The notes under the pieces are model-generated. The model saw only the letters and a list, made by a program, of their open reading frames with translations, had not been told where the DNA came from and searched no databases. Below, piece after piece: positions 39,361-49,606 of a DNA stretch of 64,000 bases. This DNA comes from Vibrio gazogenes (GTDB taxonomy: Bacteria; Pseudomonadota; Gammaproteobacteria; Enterobacterales; Vibrionaceae). Where the stretch lies: the NCBI RefSeq assembly GCF_002196515.1, contig NZ_CP018835.1, positions 2,666,001 through 2,730,000 on the forward strand, written 5' to 3'. How positions within the stretch are numbered: position 1 is the stretch's first letter; each line of letters opens with the position of its first letter. The translations under genes and the position numbers were made by a program.

Positions 39361-39532
39361 GCTTGTTGTCTCCTTCAAGTGTGGTGAGTCGGTGGTTAAA
39401 TGCCTTCAATAACCAAATGGTTTTGGTCAGCCACGGCTTGATAAACCCGAAGCCTAACGGGGGCTTATAGGCTTGTGCTTCGGTGTCCATCTCTTCCAGT
39501 AATTGGCTTGTTTTTGCTTGTAGTTTGCTCAT
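39353..39532 (-). CDS. Small provirus protein, 59 aa
   Basis: Frame from ATG 39532, two bases after the replication gene stop, to TGA 39355-39353, overlapping the zinc-ribbon gene start. Polar N-terminus, then an aromatic segment (GFGFIKPWLTKTIWLLKAF), then a charged tail. It is too short for family assignment. The tight packing on both sides supports it being real. Confidence 0.5.
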   Translation of the reverse strand: MSKLQAKTSQLLEEMDTEAQAYKPPLGFGFIKPWLTKTIWLLKAFNHRLTTLEGDNKHD

Positions 39533-39534
39533 GT

Positions 39535-41427
39535 TTACCTGTCTGTAACGGTGATTAATCGGTGATTGCTGAGTTTCAGGGAGACATAGCGGTCAATGGC
39601 TATCGTTGCCCCGCGCATCAACGGGGCAATCAGACACTGAACGCCTTTCACGCTCCATCCGGTGGCCTCGATAAGCGCTTTTTCAAGGGTTGAAATTTCC
39701 GTTTCTGAGGGAGGGTTACACTTATTTTCAGTGCTCCGAGACGGCGCTCCGCGCCTTTTGGCGATAGCCTCCGCATCGGATTTACGCATGATTTCCCACT
39801 TCGCTTTGATAGTCGAAATGGTGTTACCCATGAATGAAAATCCAATGATTTTCTTTACTGGCTCAAAATAGCGGTTGGTTTTTTCTTCATACTCAATCTT
39901 GGCGTTACCAATATTCTGAACAAACTCTTTCCAGCGTGATTTATCCGCATGGCTGTGAAGCTCGGATAACTGTTCACACTCATAAGTTAAAATTTCTTCT
40001 TCTGATACTTTGCGTAGTGCTCTCCAGATTGAAACCGGAGCACCACCGAATTGCTGAAACTGACGGATACGCCACAGTGACGCCCAAGCGCGTACTGATT
40101 GAGCGGATTTTTTCTCAGCGTCAGACATATGCGACCCGTTAAGGTTTTTGGCTACATATTTCGCAATGTAGGAGGTTGCCCCGCCTTTTTTCGGGTCGCA
40201 GTATTTGCAGAGGAAACGCGCCCGTAACGCTGGCTTGAACCGTCTGACCTGCTTACCCTTCATGGCCTTGAAAAACAGCTCGTCTTTGTCTTCTTCAATG
40301 GCAATGGCTTCCAACGTTGAAGCAATAATTTCTTTTTCTTCTGCTTTGCAGAACAGAAAATAGTGGGCGTGTGGGGTGCCGTCTTTATGTGGCTCTGCGA
40401 CCCGAAAACCAAAGTAATCAATTCCTTTTTTCGCCAGTTGCGCTCTGGCTCTGGCCCATTGCGCCATAAGGTTTCTGTTCCCATCTTTCGGGCTTGCTCC
40501 GTTCCACTTGTCACTGTTGCGGTGGTATTTACTTGGCAACGTCCAAGTAATGAAAGCAGCGGTATAGCCTTGCAATTCGGCTAACTCTTCAAATCCTCGG
40601 CTTCTCACCATCATTTCAATACGGCGGTTTTCAGGGTTTGATGTGCTGGATTTAAACACCTCTTGCAAATCGACGCTGATATCATCCTCTTCGTTGTAAA
40701 TGCAGTAATCAGCTAAGAATTTTTCTTGTCTGGCCTGTGCTTCAAGGAAGTTATTCAGCGTCATTTCACTGACATATTTTGACTGATTTTTTTGGTGGCC
40801 AACTCGGTTCAGAGCGATTTGTGAATATTCGATATATTCAAACTTTAAACGTGCTAGACGGGTATGAATCCAGTCGTCAGTAGTCATCTTTTGGATTGCA
40901 GAAAAGTACTGCTCAAAGGTCGGGTTCTTCGATACGTGCGGTGGTGTGATATGGTGGCTGCGTACGATTTGAGCCAAGTTCTCAAAGATTTGTGCCAGAT
41001 GTTTTTCGTCTCCGTCACCCTCATGATTCAAAACCTGTCTGTGCAGGTAATTAACAAGTTTAAGCCCGTATTCTTTGCGTTGCTCATCCATCATTAAAAT
41101 GTCATGAGTGAGCGAAAGCATTTCTGTTTTGATGCCTGTCTGAATTTTGCCTGTGCGCTTCTTTTTACGCTCATTGTAGCGGCTGATTTTTTTGTATTCC
41201 TGACGGTCAAGTCTGCGATTGGTAAACGGGTAACGATGTTCGATGAACTCAGCAAGACGAAAGCTTTTTCTTGTGATATCAATTGCAAACCGTTCAAGAC
41301 TTTCGCGTGTAGCGTTTTCACGCAGAGAACGCGCATACACTTTCTTATTGATGTCACTGACTACAAGCTTCGGTAACAACGGGTAAAAATGTGTTTGAAA
41401 GGTTGATACAATCATTTCTTTATCCAA
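39535..41427 (-). CDS. Rolling-circle replication initiator, PM2 P12-like
   Basis: 630 residues of the phiX174 gpA / PM2 P12 replication superfamily, which nicks one strand and joins it to tyrosine. The HUH-like motif is PHAHYFLF (His 353 and 355) and the two catalytic tyrosines are Y420 and Y424 in TSYIAKYVAKN, the Y-x3-Y of this superfamily. FITWTLPSKYH precedes as motif 1. The start is TTG 41427 or ATG 41415; neither has a strong ribosome binding site. A two-tyrosine initiator implies replication as a circle after excision. Confidence 0.85.
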   Translation of the reverse strand: MDKEMIVSTFQTHFYPLLPKLVVSDINKKVYARSLRENATRESLERFAIDITRKSFRLAEFIEHRYPFTNRRLDRQEYKKISRYNERKKKRTGKIQTGIKTEMLSLTHDILMMDEQRKEYGLKLVNYLHRQVLNHEGDGDEKHLAQIFENLAQIVRSHHITPPHVSKNPTFEQYFSAIQKMTTDDWIHTRLARLKFEYIEYSQIALNRVGHQKNQSKYVSEMTLNNFLEAQARQEKFLADYCIYNEEDDISVDLQEVFKSSTSNPENRRIEMMVRSRGFEELAELQGYTAAFITWTLPSKYHRNSDKWNGASPKDGNRNLMAQWARARAQLAKKGIDYFGFRVAEPHKDGTPHAHYFLFCKAEEKEIIASTLEAIAIEEDKDELFFKAMKGKQVRRFKPALRARFLCKYCDPKKGGATSYIAKYVAKNLNGSHMSDAEKKSAQSVRAWASLWRIRQFQQFGGAPVSIWRALRKVSEEEILTYECEQLSELHSHADKSRWKEFVQNIGNAKIEYEEKTNRYFEPVKKIIGFSFMGNTISTIKAKWEIMRKSDAEAIAKRRGAPSRSTENKCNPPSETEISTLEKALIEATGWSVKGVQCLIAPLMRGATIAIDRYVSLKLSNHRLITVTDR

Positions 41428-41442
41428 TACAGGTAAATAAAT

Positions 41443-41763
41443 TTGAAAACAGAACTCGTTTTTGAATCCGACAGAACAGCCGTGATTGAGGCTGACCGTT
41501 TGCTTATGTCATTTCTTGATAATCAACAGTCATCCCATCATGATGATGGTCGCTTTATGCGTTTTGCCATCCTTGATAAACCTTGGAAGACAATTGGAAA
41601 CCCTGAGCCTTACAGGATCATTGAATCTGAATTCATGGCAGGATTTGGATTAATCGAGAAATTGGAGCAGTTAGGCTTTGTATGTATAAACAAGCGAGAC
41701 AACTATCCGACAAAAGGTTTTGACATGATTTATGTTTATCCTTTGCCTAGGCCTGTCGCTTAA
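41443..41763 (+). CDS. Provirus protein of unknown function, 106 aa
   Basis: Rightward gene between two leftward ones. The likely start is TTG 41443 (ACAGG upstream); an ATG at 41506 would give a shorter form. The product is soluble with mixed composition (DRLLMSFLDNQQSS, then YRIIESEFMAGFGLIEKLEQLGFVC). Its 3' end overlaps the 44-aa leftward gene by 17 bases. The replication-gene promoter or leader must lie in or across it. No family is recognised. Confidence 0.5.
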   Translation: MKTELVFESDRTAVIEADRLLMSFLDNQQSSHHDDGRFMRFAILDKPWKTIGNPEPYRIIESEFMAGFGLIEKLEQLGFVCINKRDNYPTKGFDMIYVYPLPRPVA

Positions 41764-41881
41764 TACGTTCAGCTTTCATCTTTATCAGCTCTTTGGTTCG
41801 TTCTAGTTTGGCGTTTTTGTACTGGTTACGTTTTACCAACAGTTTTAATTCAGTGAGTTGCTTTGGTATCTGCTCATCCAT
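41747..41881 (-). CDS. Small basic early protein, 44 aa
   Basis: ATG 41881 overlaps the stop of the 65-aa gene. The product is a highly charged single helix (LTELKLLVKRNQYKNAKLER and more) ending at TAG 41749-41747. It is the third member of the early leftward set behind the three-operator region. Function unknown; a nucleic-acid-binding or antirepressor role would be a guess. Confidence 0.5.
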   Translation of the reverse strand: MDEQIPKQLTELKLLVKRNQYKNAKLERTKELIKMKAERIKRQA

Positions 41882-42071
41882 AGAATTGCGCCTCTATATC
41901 ATCCGCTTGCTGGCCTTCCGCCATACCGATAATGTCACCGTGAAAGGAGTGCAGCGCGAGCCATTCGCCCCCGTTTACCCGTTTGATTTCATCGATGAAT
42001 ACGCTGATGTTTCCGACTTGGCAGACAATGCCGCCTGTCATGCTTTTGCGGTATTTGATTTCGTGTTTCAT
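41874..42071 (-). CDS. Small early protein, 65 aa
   Basis: Translationally coupled to both neighbours by overlaps. The sequence (KHEIKYRKSMTGGIVCQVG, ISVFIDEIKRVNGGEWLAL) looks like a compact beta-rich domain with a KOW/SH3-like feel, but no family is recognised. It lies in the early operon under repressor control. Confidence 0.5.
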   Translation of the reverse strand: MKHEIKYRKSMTGGIVCQVGNISVFIDEIKRVNGGEWLALHSFHGDIIGMAEGQQADDIEAQFYG

Positions 42072-42295
42072 GCTTCACTATCCAACAGTTTTCTTTTTCT
42101 TGGCGGGATGGGCAGCATGATCTGATTTGCTGCGATCCGTCGGTCAAACTCAAGTTTGTTGATCAATACCAATCCGCCTGATTGCTCCTGTGGAATGGTG
42201 GGGATGATGCAGTCATTGATTAGCTCTTTGACTTTGGTGCGGCTCATTCCGGTTTCTTCACAGAATTTATTGATTGTCTGAACGCTTGCAGACAT
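42068..42295 (-). CDS. Small HTH early regulator, 75 aa
   Basis: First gene of the leftward early operon, with a strong AGGAGG ribosome binding site. The N-terminal half (INKFCEETGMSRTKVKELINDCIIPTI) has an AlpA/MerR-like helix-turn-helix pattern, followed by a wing-like segment and a basic end (IPPRKRKLL). By position it would be the Cro-like or excisionase-like counterpart of the S24 repressor that is transcribed the other way. Confidence 0.65.
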   Translation of the reverse strand: MSASVQTINKFCEETGMSRTKVKELINDCIIPTIPQEQSGGLVLINKLEFDRRIAANQIMLPIPPRKRKLLDSEA

Positions 42296-42341
42296 GGATC
42301 AAACCTCCTAATATCGGGCGTAATCGGTTTTTAAATACAGT

Positions 42342-42415
42342 GCGCGATTATCCGCGCGTTTTTTAATTTATTTCAAATATCCGCTCTAGTCAACTTTTTG
42401 CGCGGATATCCGTGC
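42342..42415. promoter_or_regulatory. Three operator-like sites at 29-bp spacing
   Basis: Sites read GCGCGATTATCCGCGC (42342-42357), a half-site with ATCCGCTC centred at 42378.5, and GCGCGGATATCCGTGC (42400-42415). The outer two are near-perfect inverted repeats of a shared GCGCGGAT/ATCCGCGC form. Centres are at 42349.5, 42378.5 and 42407.5, exactly 29 bp apart. They lie between the divergent S24 repressor and early HTH genes, like the operators of lambdoid switches. Confidence 0.75.
42365..42393 (-). promoter_or_regulatory. Early leftward promoter of the provirus
   Basis: On the minus strand TTGACT (42393-42388), a 17-base spacer and TAAATT (42370-42365). The middle operator lies within the spacer, so repressor binding would block this promoter. 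It drives the 75-aa HTH gene 70 bases downstream. Confidence 0.65.
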
Positions 42416-42438
42416 GAACAATTTGGAAGGTTTGGCCT

Positions 42439-43092
42439 ATGTTATTGATGGATAAAAATAAAATGTACTTAAAAAATTTCCATTTAAGACTTAAAGAGGC
42501 ATTAGGAGAACATTCTTATCGCTCTTTTTCTGAAATGAGTGGTGTATCTGCCACAACCCTGCGCGATTATGTGAACGAAAAAAGCTATCCGACGCTTGAT
42601 CGATTAGTTGCGATTTCTGATGCTTCTGGGAAGTCATTAGAATGGTTAACCACAGGCGAAATCCCAGATGAAAATATGGTCATTATTTACCAATATGATT
42701 TACGGGTGAGTGCCGGAAATGGTGCATTGGTTGAACATGAAAATCCTGTTGCTGAATTTCGCTTTAGTGCTGATTGGTTACGTCAGCAGGGGTTATATGG
42801 TAAGAGGCTCTCTATTGTTCAAGTCATGGGCGATAGTATGGAACCCAGCCTTTATGATGGGGATTTGATTCTGGTTCGTCATGATGAAGTACGAGACGGG
42901 CTTTGTGTGATTCGGATTGATAATGATGTCTTAGTCAAACGGGTTCAATACGACTACGCGGAAGGGAAATTCCTGATTTCAAGCGATAACGAGCGGTATA
43001 AAAATATTGAATTAAGTAAAGATTTTAAAGGGGATTTTAAAATTATTGGTCAGGTTGTCCGTGTGTTGCAGAGAGTGAAGCAAGTTGCATGA
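42439..43092 (+). CDS. S24-family phage repressor (CI/LexA-like)
   Basis: About 217 residues. The N-terminus has a helix-turn-helix (SEMSGVSATTLRDYVNEKSYPTLDRL) and the C-terminus an S24 autoprotease domain with Ser in MGDSMEPSLYDGDLILV and Lys in DVLVKRVQ. It should keep the provirus silent and self-cleave when RecA is activated. ATG 42439 has GGAAGG upstream; in-frame alternatives are 42448 and 42466. It is divergent from the early operon and its stop overlaps the integrase start. Confidence 0.88.
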   Translation: MLLMDKNKMYLKNFHLRLKEALGEHSYRSFSEMSGVSATTLRDYVNEKSYPTLDRLVAISDASGKSLEWLTTGEIPDENMVIIYQYDLRVSAGNGALVEHENPVAEFRFSADWLRQQGLYGKRLSIVQVMGDSMEPSLYDGDLILVRHDEVRDGLCVIRIDNDVLVKRVQYDYAEGKFLISSDNERYKNIELSKDFKGDFKIIGQVVRVLQRVKQVA

Positions 43093-44042
43093 TAAAGCCG
43101 AGCGAATGGGGGTTTTTTACCACCCATGATCCAAACCGTTTTTTTGCTCGCGAACGGGATGCCAAGAACCACGAAATCACCCTGACATTACGTGATGAAG
43201 AGTTACACCCGAATCGAGATACTCGACGGCTCGATGAGATGGTCAGTATTTGGTATCGGCTCCACGGCAAGACGCTTCGTGACCATATCCGTTTGAGAAA
43301 ACTCCTTTATCGAATGTCTGAACGGCTCGGTAATCCGATAGCTTCCGACCTGACCAATGAACACTTTGCCAAGTACCGCGAGCAGCGCACACAGGAAGTC
43401 AGTACAACCACTGCGAACCGAGAGCACGCTTACTTACGGGCAATGTTCAATGAGCTTAAGCGCCTCGGTGTGATCGATTATGACAACCCCGTCCAACATA
43501 TCCGCCAGTTCAAAGAGCGAGAAGGGGAGCTTCGTTTTCTCAGTCATGATGAAATCGCAACCCTGTTACATGCCTGTCAGCTATCCAGTAATGAATCCCT
43601 GATTTATGTGGTTAAAGTTTGCCTTGCCACCGGTGCCCGTTGGAGTGAGGCCGAAAACCTGAAAGCCTCACAGGTGGCCGGAGGGAAAATTACCTTCCTC
43701 AATACCAAGTCCGGCAAGAACCGCACAGTCCCGATCAATGAAATTTTGTTTAACGAGTTGAAAAATATTGGCAAAAGTGGCGATGAGAAACTATTTTTAC
43801 ATAGCTTGAGTGCATTTCGTAAAGCCATTGCCAGAGCACAGATTCAGCTTCCAAAAGGGCAGATGTCTCATGTGCTCCGCCATACCTTTGCGAGTCACTT
43901 TGTGATGCAAGGGGGAAATATTGTAGTGCTGAAAGATATCCTCGGTCATAGTGAGATCACCACAACGATGCGATATTCTCACTTGGCACCAAGCCATTTA
44001 AGTGATGCAGTGGAGTTGAATCCGTTGAATAGGCATCAGTAG
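43089..44042 (+). CDS. int: Tyrosine site-specific integrase
   Basis: 317-residue tyrosine recombinase. Core-binding domain at about 60-160; catalytic residues R in GARWSEAENL, K near TKSGKNR, HxxR as HVLRHTFASH, H in LGHSEITTTMRYSH with the nucleophile Tyr in MRYSHL. Its ATG overlaps the repressor stop (ATGA), so integrase production is tied to repressor synthesis. The intact tRNA-Trp and att repeats show the site it used. It lies 2.1 kb from attR. Confidence 0.92.
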   Translation: MIKPSEWGFFTTHDPNRFFARERDAKNHEITLTLRDEELHPNRDTRRLDEMVSIWYRLHGKTLRDHIRLRKLLYRMSERLGNPIASDLTNEHFAKYREQRTQEVSTTTANREHAYLRAMFNELKRLGVIDYDNPVQHIRQFKEREGELRFLSHDEIATLLHACQLSSNESLIYVVKVCLATGARWSEAENLKASQVAGGKITFLNTKSGKNRTVPINEILFNELKNIGKSGDEKLFLHSLSAFRKAIARAQIQLPKGQMSHVLRHTFASHFVMQGGNIVVLKDILGHSEITTTMRYSHLAPSHLSDAVELNPLNRHQ

Positions 44043-44228
44043 AGATGCCATCTCTGAAGAGTTATATTGAACCATATTGTTTTTTTCCTGACACAAGAGA
44101 AATACTGGATATTGCACATTAGTTTTCATTGGGTCATGAGTGTAATATGTAAAGAATTAATAGTGGAGCTGTATAAAATATACTGTCAGCACCTTGATAC
44201 TTAACTAAGGTCTAAGCAAGGAAACTTA

Positions 44229-45608
44229 ATGATCGAGACAAAAAAAATTACAGCACAAGATGCTGATAGGATCAAATACTTAGATGAAAGCCATTTTTTA
44301 GACCTCAAAAGTAAAGCTATTCGCCCCGCAAAGCTTACTGAGACTATATCCGCTTTTGCCAATACGAGTGCAGGTGAAATATATGTCGGAATTGAAGAAA
44401 ATGACATACTGACACTAAAAGATAGGCATTGGAATGGTTTTAATGATGTTGAAGAAGCAAATGGCCTTCTTCAAGCGATTGAAAGGCTATCGCCACTAGG
44501 CAACCATTATAAGGCCGTTTTTTATAGCTGCGATAGTGAACAAGGATTAATTTTACACTTAACTATATATAAAACCAGTAACATTTTATTTGCGTCAAAC
44601 AAAAAAGCTTATATTCGAAGAGGAGCTCAAAAGTTACCTATTGAATCAACAGAAGCATTAAAAAGGCTCAAATACGATAAGGGAATTACGACATTTGAAG
44701 ATAGTCTTCTATCTATCCCTGATGAGTATATAACAAACTCGGTTGTGGTTATAGAATTCATGATTAATGTTGTTCCTATGTCAGAACCTGAGTCTTGGCT
44801 AAAAAATCAACTGGTATTTATAGATGGTAAGCCGACAGTTGCCGGAGTACTGCTTTTTGCAGAGGAACCTCAAGCTATACTACCTAAAAGATCAGCAATA
44901 AAAATCTATCGTTATCATACAGCTAATGATGAAGGAGAGAGAGATACATTGGCTTTCGATCCAACCACAGTAGAAGGTCATATCTACACCCTAATAGAAA
45001 CAGCCAAAAATAAAGTAAAAGAAATTGTTGAAAAAATTCAGAAGTTAGGGCCTGATGGCTTAGAGAATATTTTGTATCCTGAAGAAGCGCTTCAGGAAAT
45101 CATTACAAATGCAGTAATTCATCGTGATTACAGCATACCTAAAGATATTCATATTCGAATATTTGATAATCGCATTGAAATTGAAAGCCCGGGTAGACTC
45201 CCCGGGCATATTACATTGGCGAATATCCTTGATGATCAAAGTGCACGTAATCCTAAAATTATTCGCTTAATTAATAAGTTTCCTAACCCTCCGAATAAAG
45301 ATGTTGGTGAGGGTTTGAAGACAGCCTTTGAAGCAATGAATAAACTTCGTCTCAAGGAACCTGAGATAACGGAGACAGATGCTTCAGTTATAGTAATTTT
45401 AAGGCATGAATCTCTCTCTTCACCTGAACAAATGGTAATGGATTATTTGTCTGGACATGAAAACATAACGAATGCAATTGCTCGAGAATTGACAGGAATA
45501 AAGTCTGAAAACACTATGAAAGATGTTTTTTATCGACTTAGAGATAGGGGGGAAATCGAACCAGTACCGGGCAGGGTTGGTCGATCATTTGCGTGGCAGA
45601 AGAGTTAA
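44229..45608 (+). CDS. AlbA_2/HATPase protein, provirus cargo
   Basis: 459 residues. The N-terminal domain (about 20-130) has the Schlafen AlbA_2 pattern: ESHFLDLKSKAI, ISAFANTSAGEIYVGIEEND, AYIRRGAQKLP. The central part ends with an HATPase_c_4-type segment (EEALQEIITNAVIHRDYS and IEIESPGRLPGHIT), and the C-terminus is a winged-helix-like region. This is the COG2865 family, often called ATP-binding protein or transcriptional regulator, and common on mobile elements. It is more AT-rich than the other provirus genes. A defence or host-control role is possible, not shown. Confidence 0.75.
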   Translation: MIETKKITAQDADRIKYLDESHFLDLKSKAIRPAKLTETISAFANTSAGEIYVGIEENDILTLKDRHWNGFNDVEEANGLLQAIERLSPLGNHYKAVFYSCDSEQGLILHLTIYKTSNILFASNKKAYIRRGAQKLPIESTEALKRLKYDKGITTFEDSLLSIPDEYITNSVVVIEFMINVVPMSEPESWLKNQLVFIDGKPTVAGVLLFAEEPQAILPKRSAIKIYRYHTANDEGERDTLAFDPTTVEGHIYTLIETAKNKVKEIVEKIQKLGPDGLENILYPEEALQEIITNAVIHRDYSIPKDIHIRIFDNRIEIESPGRLPGHITLANILDDQSARNPKIIRLINKFPNPPNKDVGEGLKTAFEAMNKLRLKEPEITETDASVIVILRHESLSSPEQMVMDYLSGHENITNAIARELTGIKSENTMKDVFYRLRDRGEIEPVPGRVGRSFAWQKS

Positions 45609-46188
45609 CAATTCTAGGTAATTGGATGGTAAACTCTAACCGGAGAAATCAACAGTTTTCCTCTTGCATATGAGCAAGAGGATTATTTCGTTCTGAATAA
45701 CTTTATGATTTTAGTTAAACCAGCGCCAAGAACAAAAGCGCTATAAGTGATAGTTTCTTGCAAATTCTTTATATTGCATTTTGCTTTCGGCTGTTTTTCT
45801 CGGCTTTCGCTGCCTTCACATAAAATAGTATCCGGAAAGCTTTTCTGTCTATGCGGACGACTTTAGCTGCCCTCTTAGCTTCCAAGATAAGCCGTTCTCT
45901 GACTTCTTGACGTTGTATCGTTGTCCCTTTCTCTACTTAACACTGAACAATGGCGTTATCTATAACATCATTATAGTGATCATCGCTTGTTATTACGACA
46001 CTGATATTAAAATCAATAAAAAGCTATTTTTTGTATTTTTTATTCATTTAAAAGAAATATGCAATACCGTTCTATGCTGGTATTTTTACATTTATATATT
46101 ACTTATTACAACCATATACGCCCACATACGCCTGAAACGAAATTTCCCCTTTTTGTAACTCATTGATTTATTAGTAGGGTAAAAGGTT
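45609..46188. other. Right-end non-coding stretch of the provirus
   Basis: 580 AT-rich bases without a convincing gene. A stem CCTCTTGC/GCAAGAGG (45660-45681) probably ends the cargo transcript. On the minus strand a lysine/arginine-rich frame without an ATG runs from about 45934 to 45769 and may be a decayed gene. A rightward frame at 45907-46158 is hydrophobic and Ile/Tyr-rich by base composition and lacks support. Confidence 0.5.
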
Positions 46189-46290
46189 TTCCAAATCCGC
46201 GTGTTGGGGGTTCGAATCCCTCCACCCCTGCCATTACAAATTGCATAATTATGCAAAACGAAACCCGCTCATTGAGCGGGTTTTTTGTGT
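46189..46290 (+). repeat. attR: right 102-bp direct repeat
   Basis: Exact copy of 31445-31546, carrying the tRNA-Trp 3' part from the anticodon loop and the operon terminator (46263-46287). The 5' tRNA half is missing, so this is not a tRNA gene. It marks the right end of the provirus. Confidence 0.95.
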
Positions 46291-46494
46291 CTTGAACAAA
46301 AATAAAATAGATGGGTACAAAATAGAGCATTATAGAAACTTTGTTGTTTCAGAATCGCCCGATACGTCAACTCAGATAAGCTTTCCCATAAACTGTTGCT
46401 TTAGGGGAAAACAAGATTGATGATTATTTATTCTTCGTTCTCTCAACAGCATTAGGGAAAAATGGTATCATTTGCTGAAAAAGAGGAAGTCAGT

Positions 46495-46827
46495 ATGCCC
46501 CATTTTCGATTTCGCGCGGTTGAACCGCAGACAGTTCAGCACCTTTCAAAAACATTGGCGGATGAACTACCGTCCCCGATGAATGCTCCCCGTGAAGATT
46601 TTACATTCGAATATATATACACCACCTTCTTCCAAGAAGGGGAGGTTTCTCAAGCTTATCCTTTTGTTGAAGTGTTGTGGTTTGATCGGGGGCAGGAGAC
46701 TCAGGATCTGGTTGCACAAGTTATTACGCAACAGGTCAGAGAGGTGATAGGAGAAGAGGTAGATGTTGCTGTTATTTTTACAGCACTGAACCAAACAGAT
46801 TACTATGATAATGCGCAACATTATTAA
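46495..46827 (+). CDS. DUF1904 family protein
   Basis: 110-residue soluble protein of unknown function, tautomerase-like in overall pattern (strand MPHFRFRAV at the start, then FTFEYIYTTFF and PFVEVLWFDRG). ATG 46495 is preceded by AGAGGAA; an upstream in-frame ATG (46462) would add 11 residues but gives a less typical start. It lies 24 bases before nfsA and is probably cotranscribed with it. It is the first host gene after attR. Confidence 0.75.
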   Translation: MPHFRFRAVEPQTVQHLSKTLADELPSPMNAPREDFTFEYIYTTFFQEGEVSQAYPFVEVLWFDRGQETQDLVAQVITQQVREVIGEEVDVAVIFTALNQTDYYDNAQHY

Positions 46828-46851
46828 TTGAGAAAATGGAGACAATTTAAG

Positions 46852-47574
46852 ATGAATCCAGTCATTGATACGATCCAGAACCATCGTTCGATTCGTTCCT
46901 TTCAAGAGAAACCACTCACAACAGAACAGATGGATGCCATTATTGCTTCTGGGATTGCAGCGTCTTCTTCAAGTTTGTTACAGACTGTCTCTATTATACG
47001 AGTTACGGATCAGGAGAAACGGCGGGTTTTAGCTGAACTTGCAGGAAATCAGTCTTATGTGGCAAGTGCAGCAGAATTTTTAGTTTTTTGCATTGATTAC
47101 CAACGTCATGCTTCACTGAATCCAAATGTTCAGTCGGAATATACTGAGCTCACTTTGATTGGGGCGATTGATGCCGGGATTATGGCGCAGAATTGCTTGC
47201 TCGCAGCGGAGTCGATGGGGCTCGGTGGTGTTTATATTGGTGGCTTGCGCAATGCTCCGAAAGAAGTCGATGAGTTATTGGGATTACCACAATCTACCGC
47301 GATCTTGTTTGGGATGTGTTTGGGATATCCGGCTCAAGATCCAGAGCTGAAACCACGTCTGAGTCCTCAAGTCATTGTTCATGAAAACAGCTATCAGCCA
47401 TTAGATCACGCGCTGATCAATGAGTATGACCAGAGAATGGAAAACTACTACCAGCACCGCTCGACGAATACAAAGCAGCAAGCATGGTCTGATCAAGTCA
47501 CCACCAAACTGAGTAAAGAGCAAAGACCTTTTATTCGGGATTACCTGAACAGTAAGGGATTAGCCAAAAAATAA
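46852..47574 (+). CDS. nfsA: Oxygen-insensitive NADPH nitroreductase NfsA
   Basis: FMN-dependent flavoreductase reducing nitroaromatics, quinones and similar compounds by two electrons. It has 240 residues, as in E. coli NfsA. HRSIRSF is the FMN phosphate-binding start; GLGGVYIGGLRN and FGMCLGYPAQ are conserved in the NfsA/Frp group; the C-terminal SKEQRPFIRDYLNSKG is also typical. ATG 46852 has GGAGA nine bases upstream. A terminator follows. Confidence 0.92.
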   Translation: MNPVIDTIQNHRSIRSFQEKPLTTEQMDAIIASGIAASSSSLLQTVSIIRVTDQEKRRVLAELAGNQSYVASAAEFLVFCIDYQRHASLNPNVQSEYTELTLIGAIDAGIMAQNCLLAAESMGLGGVYIGGLRNAPKEVDELLGLPQSTAILFGMCLGYPAQDPELKPRLSPQVIVHENSYQPLDHALINEYDQRMENYYQHRSTNTKQQAWSDQVTTKLSKEQRPFIRDYLNSKGLAKK

Positions 47575-47586
47575 CAGCGATAAAAA

Positions 47587-47615
47587 AGCCCAATTTTTTA
47601 ATTGGGCTTTTTTTC
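47587..47615 (+). terminator. Terminator of nfsA
   Basis: AGCCCAAT (47587-47594) pairs with ATTGGGCT (47601-47608), followed by seven T. A-rich sequence on the other side makes it potentially bidirectional. Confidence 0.9.
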
Positions 47616-47665
47616 GTGAACAATCTGAGACTATCATCATTTACACAAGGGGCATGAGCAGATTA

Positions 47666-49322
<1,657 letters not shown>

Positions 49323-49541
49323 TGCTTCTATTCCAAATCTGATCACAAGTCAGGCCGATACCACCTGATGGTACCGGAGGGGGCGAATTTTACGTCAAAA
49401 CAGGTTGTGATCCTAGCTTTGTTTCGGATGGATTTAGCGATGAATTCTGGTGGCTCATTGAGAGAATGAAAGGGAGACGATAAACAGTGCGGTCATCAAA
49501 AGCGGTGCGACATGGTCACACTTGTTCGGGTTGGAAAACAC

Positions 49542-49578
49542 AAAAGCCAGCAGCAGGATTTACCCACGGCTGGCTTTT
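49542..49578 (-). terminator. Terminator of rdgC
   Basis: AAAAGCCAGC (49542-49551) pairs with GCTGGCTTTT (49569-49578). The stem has A/T on both sides and may serve both strands; it lies 29 bases after the rdgC stop. Confidence 0.75.
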
Positions 49579-49606
49579 TAACCATTTCATGTGAATGAAG
49601 TCTGTG

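Noticed and set aside
45769..45934. Leftward Lys/Arg-rich frame in the right end of the provirus
   Set aside because: No ATG; it begins directly after a stop. It could be a decayed gene but there is not enough to annotate it.
45907..46158. Rightward 83-aa hydrophobic frame before attR
   Set aside because: Composition (Ile, Tyr, Phe, Cys) simply reflects AT-rich DNA; no ribosome binding site is seen.
46189..46241. Second tRNA-Trp
   Set aside because: Only the part from the anticodon loop to the CCA end is present; it is the att copy, not a gene.
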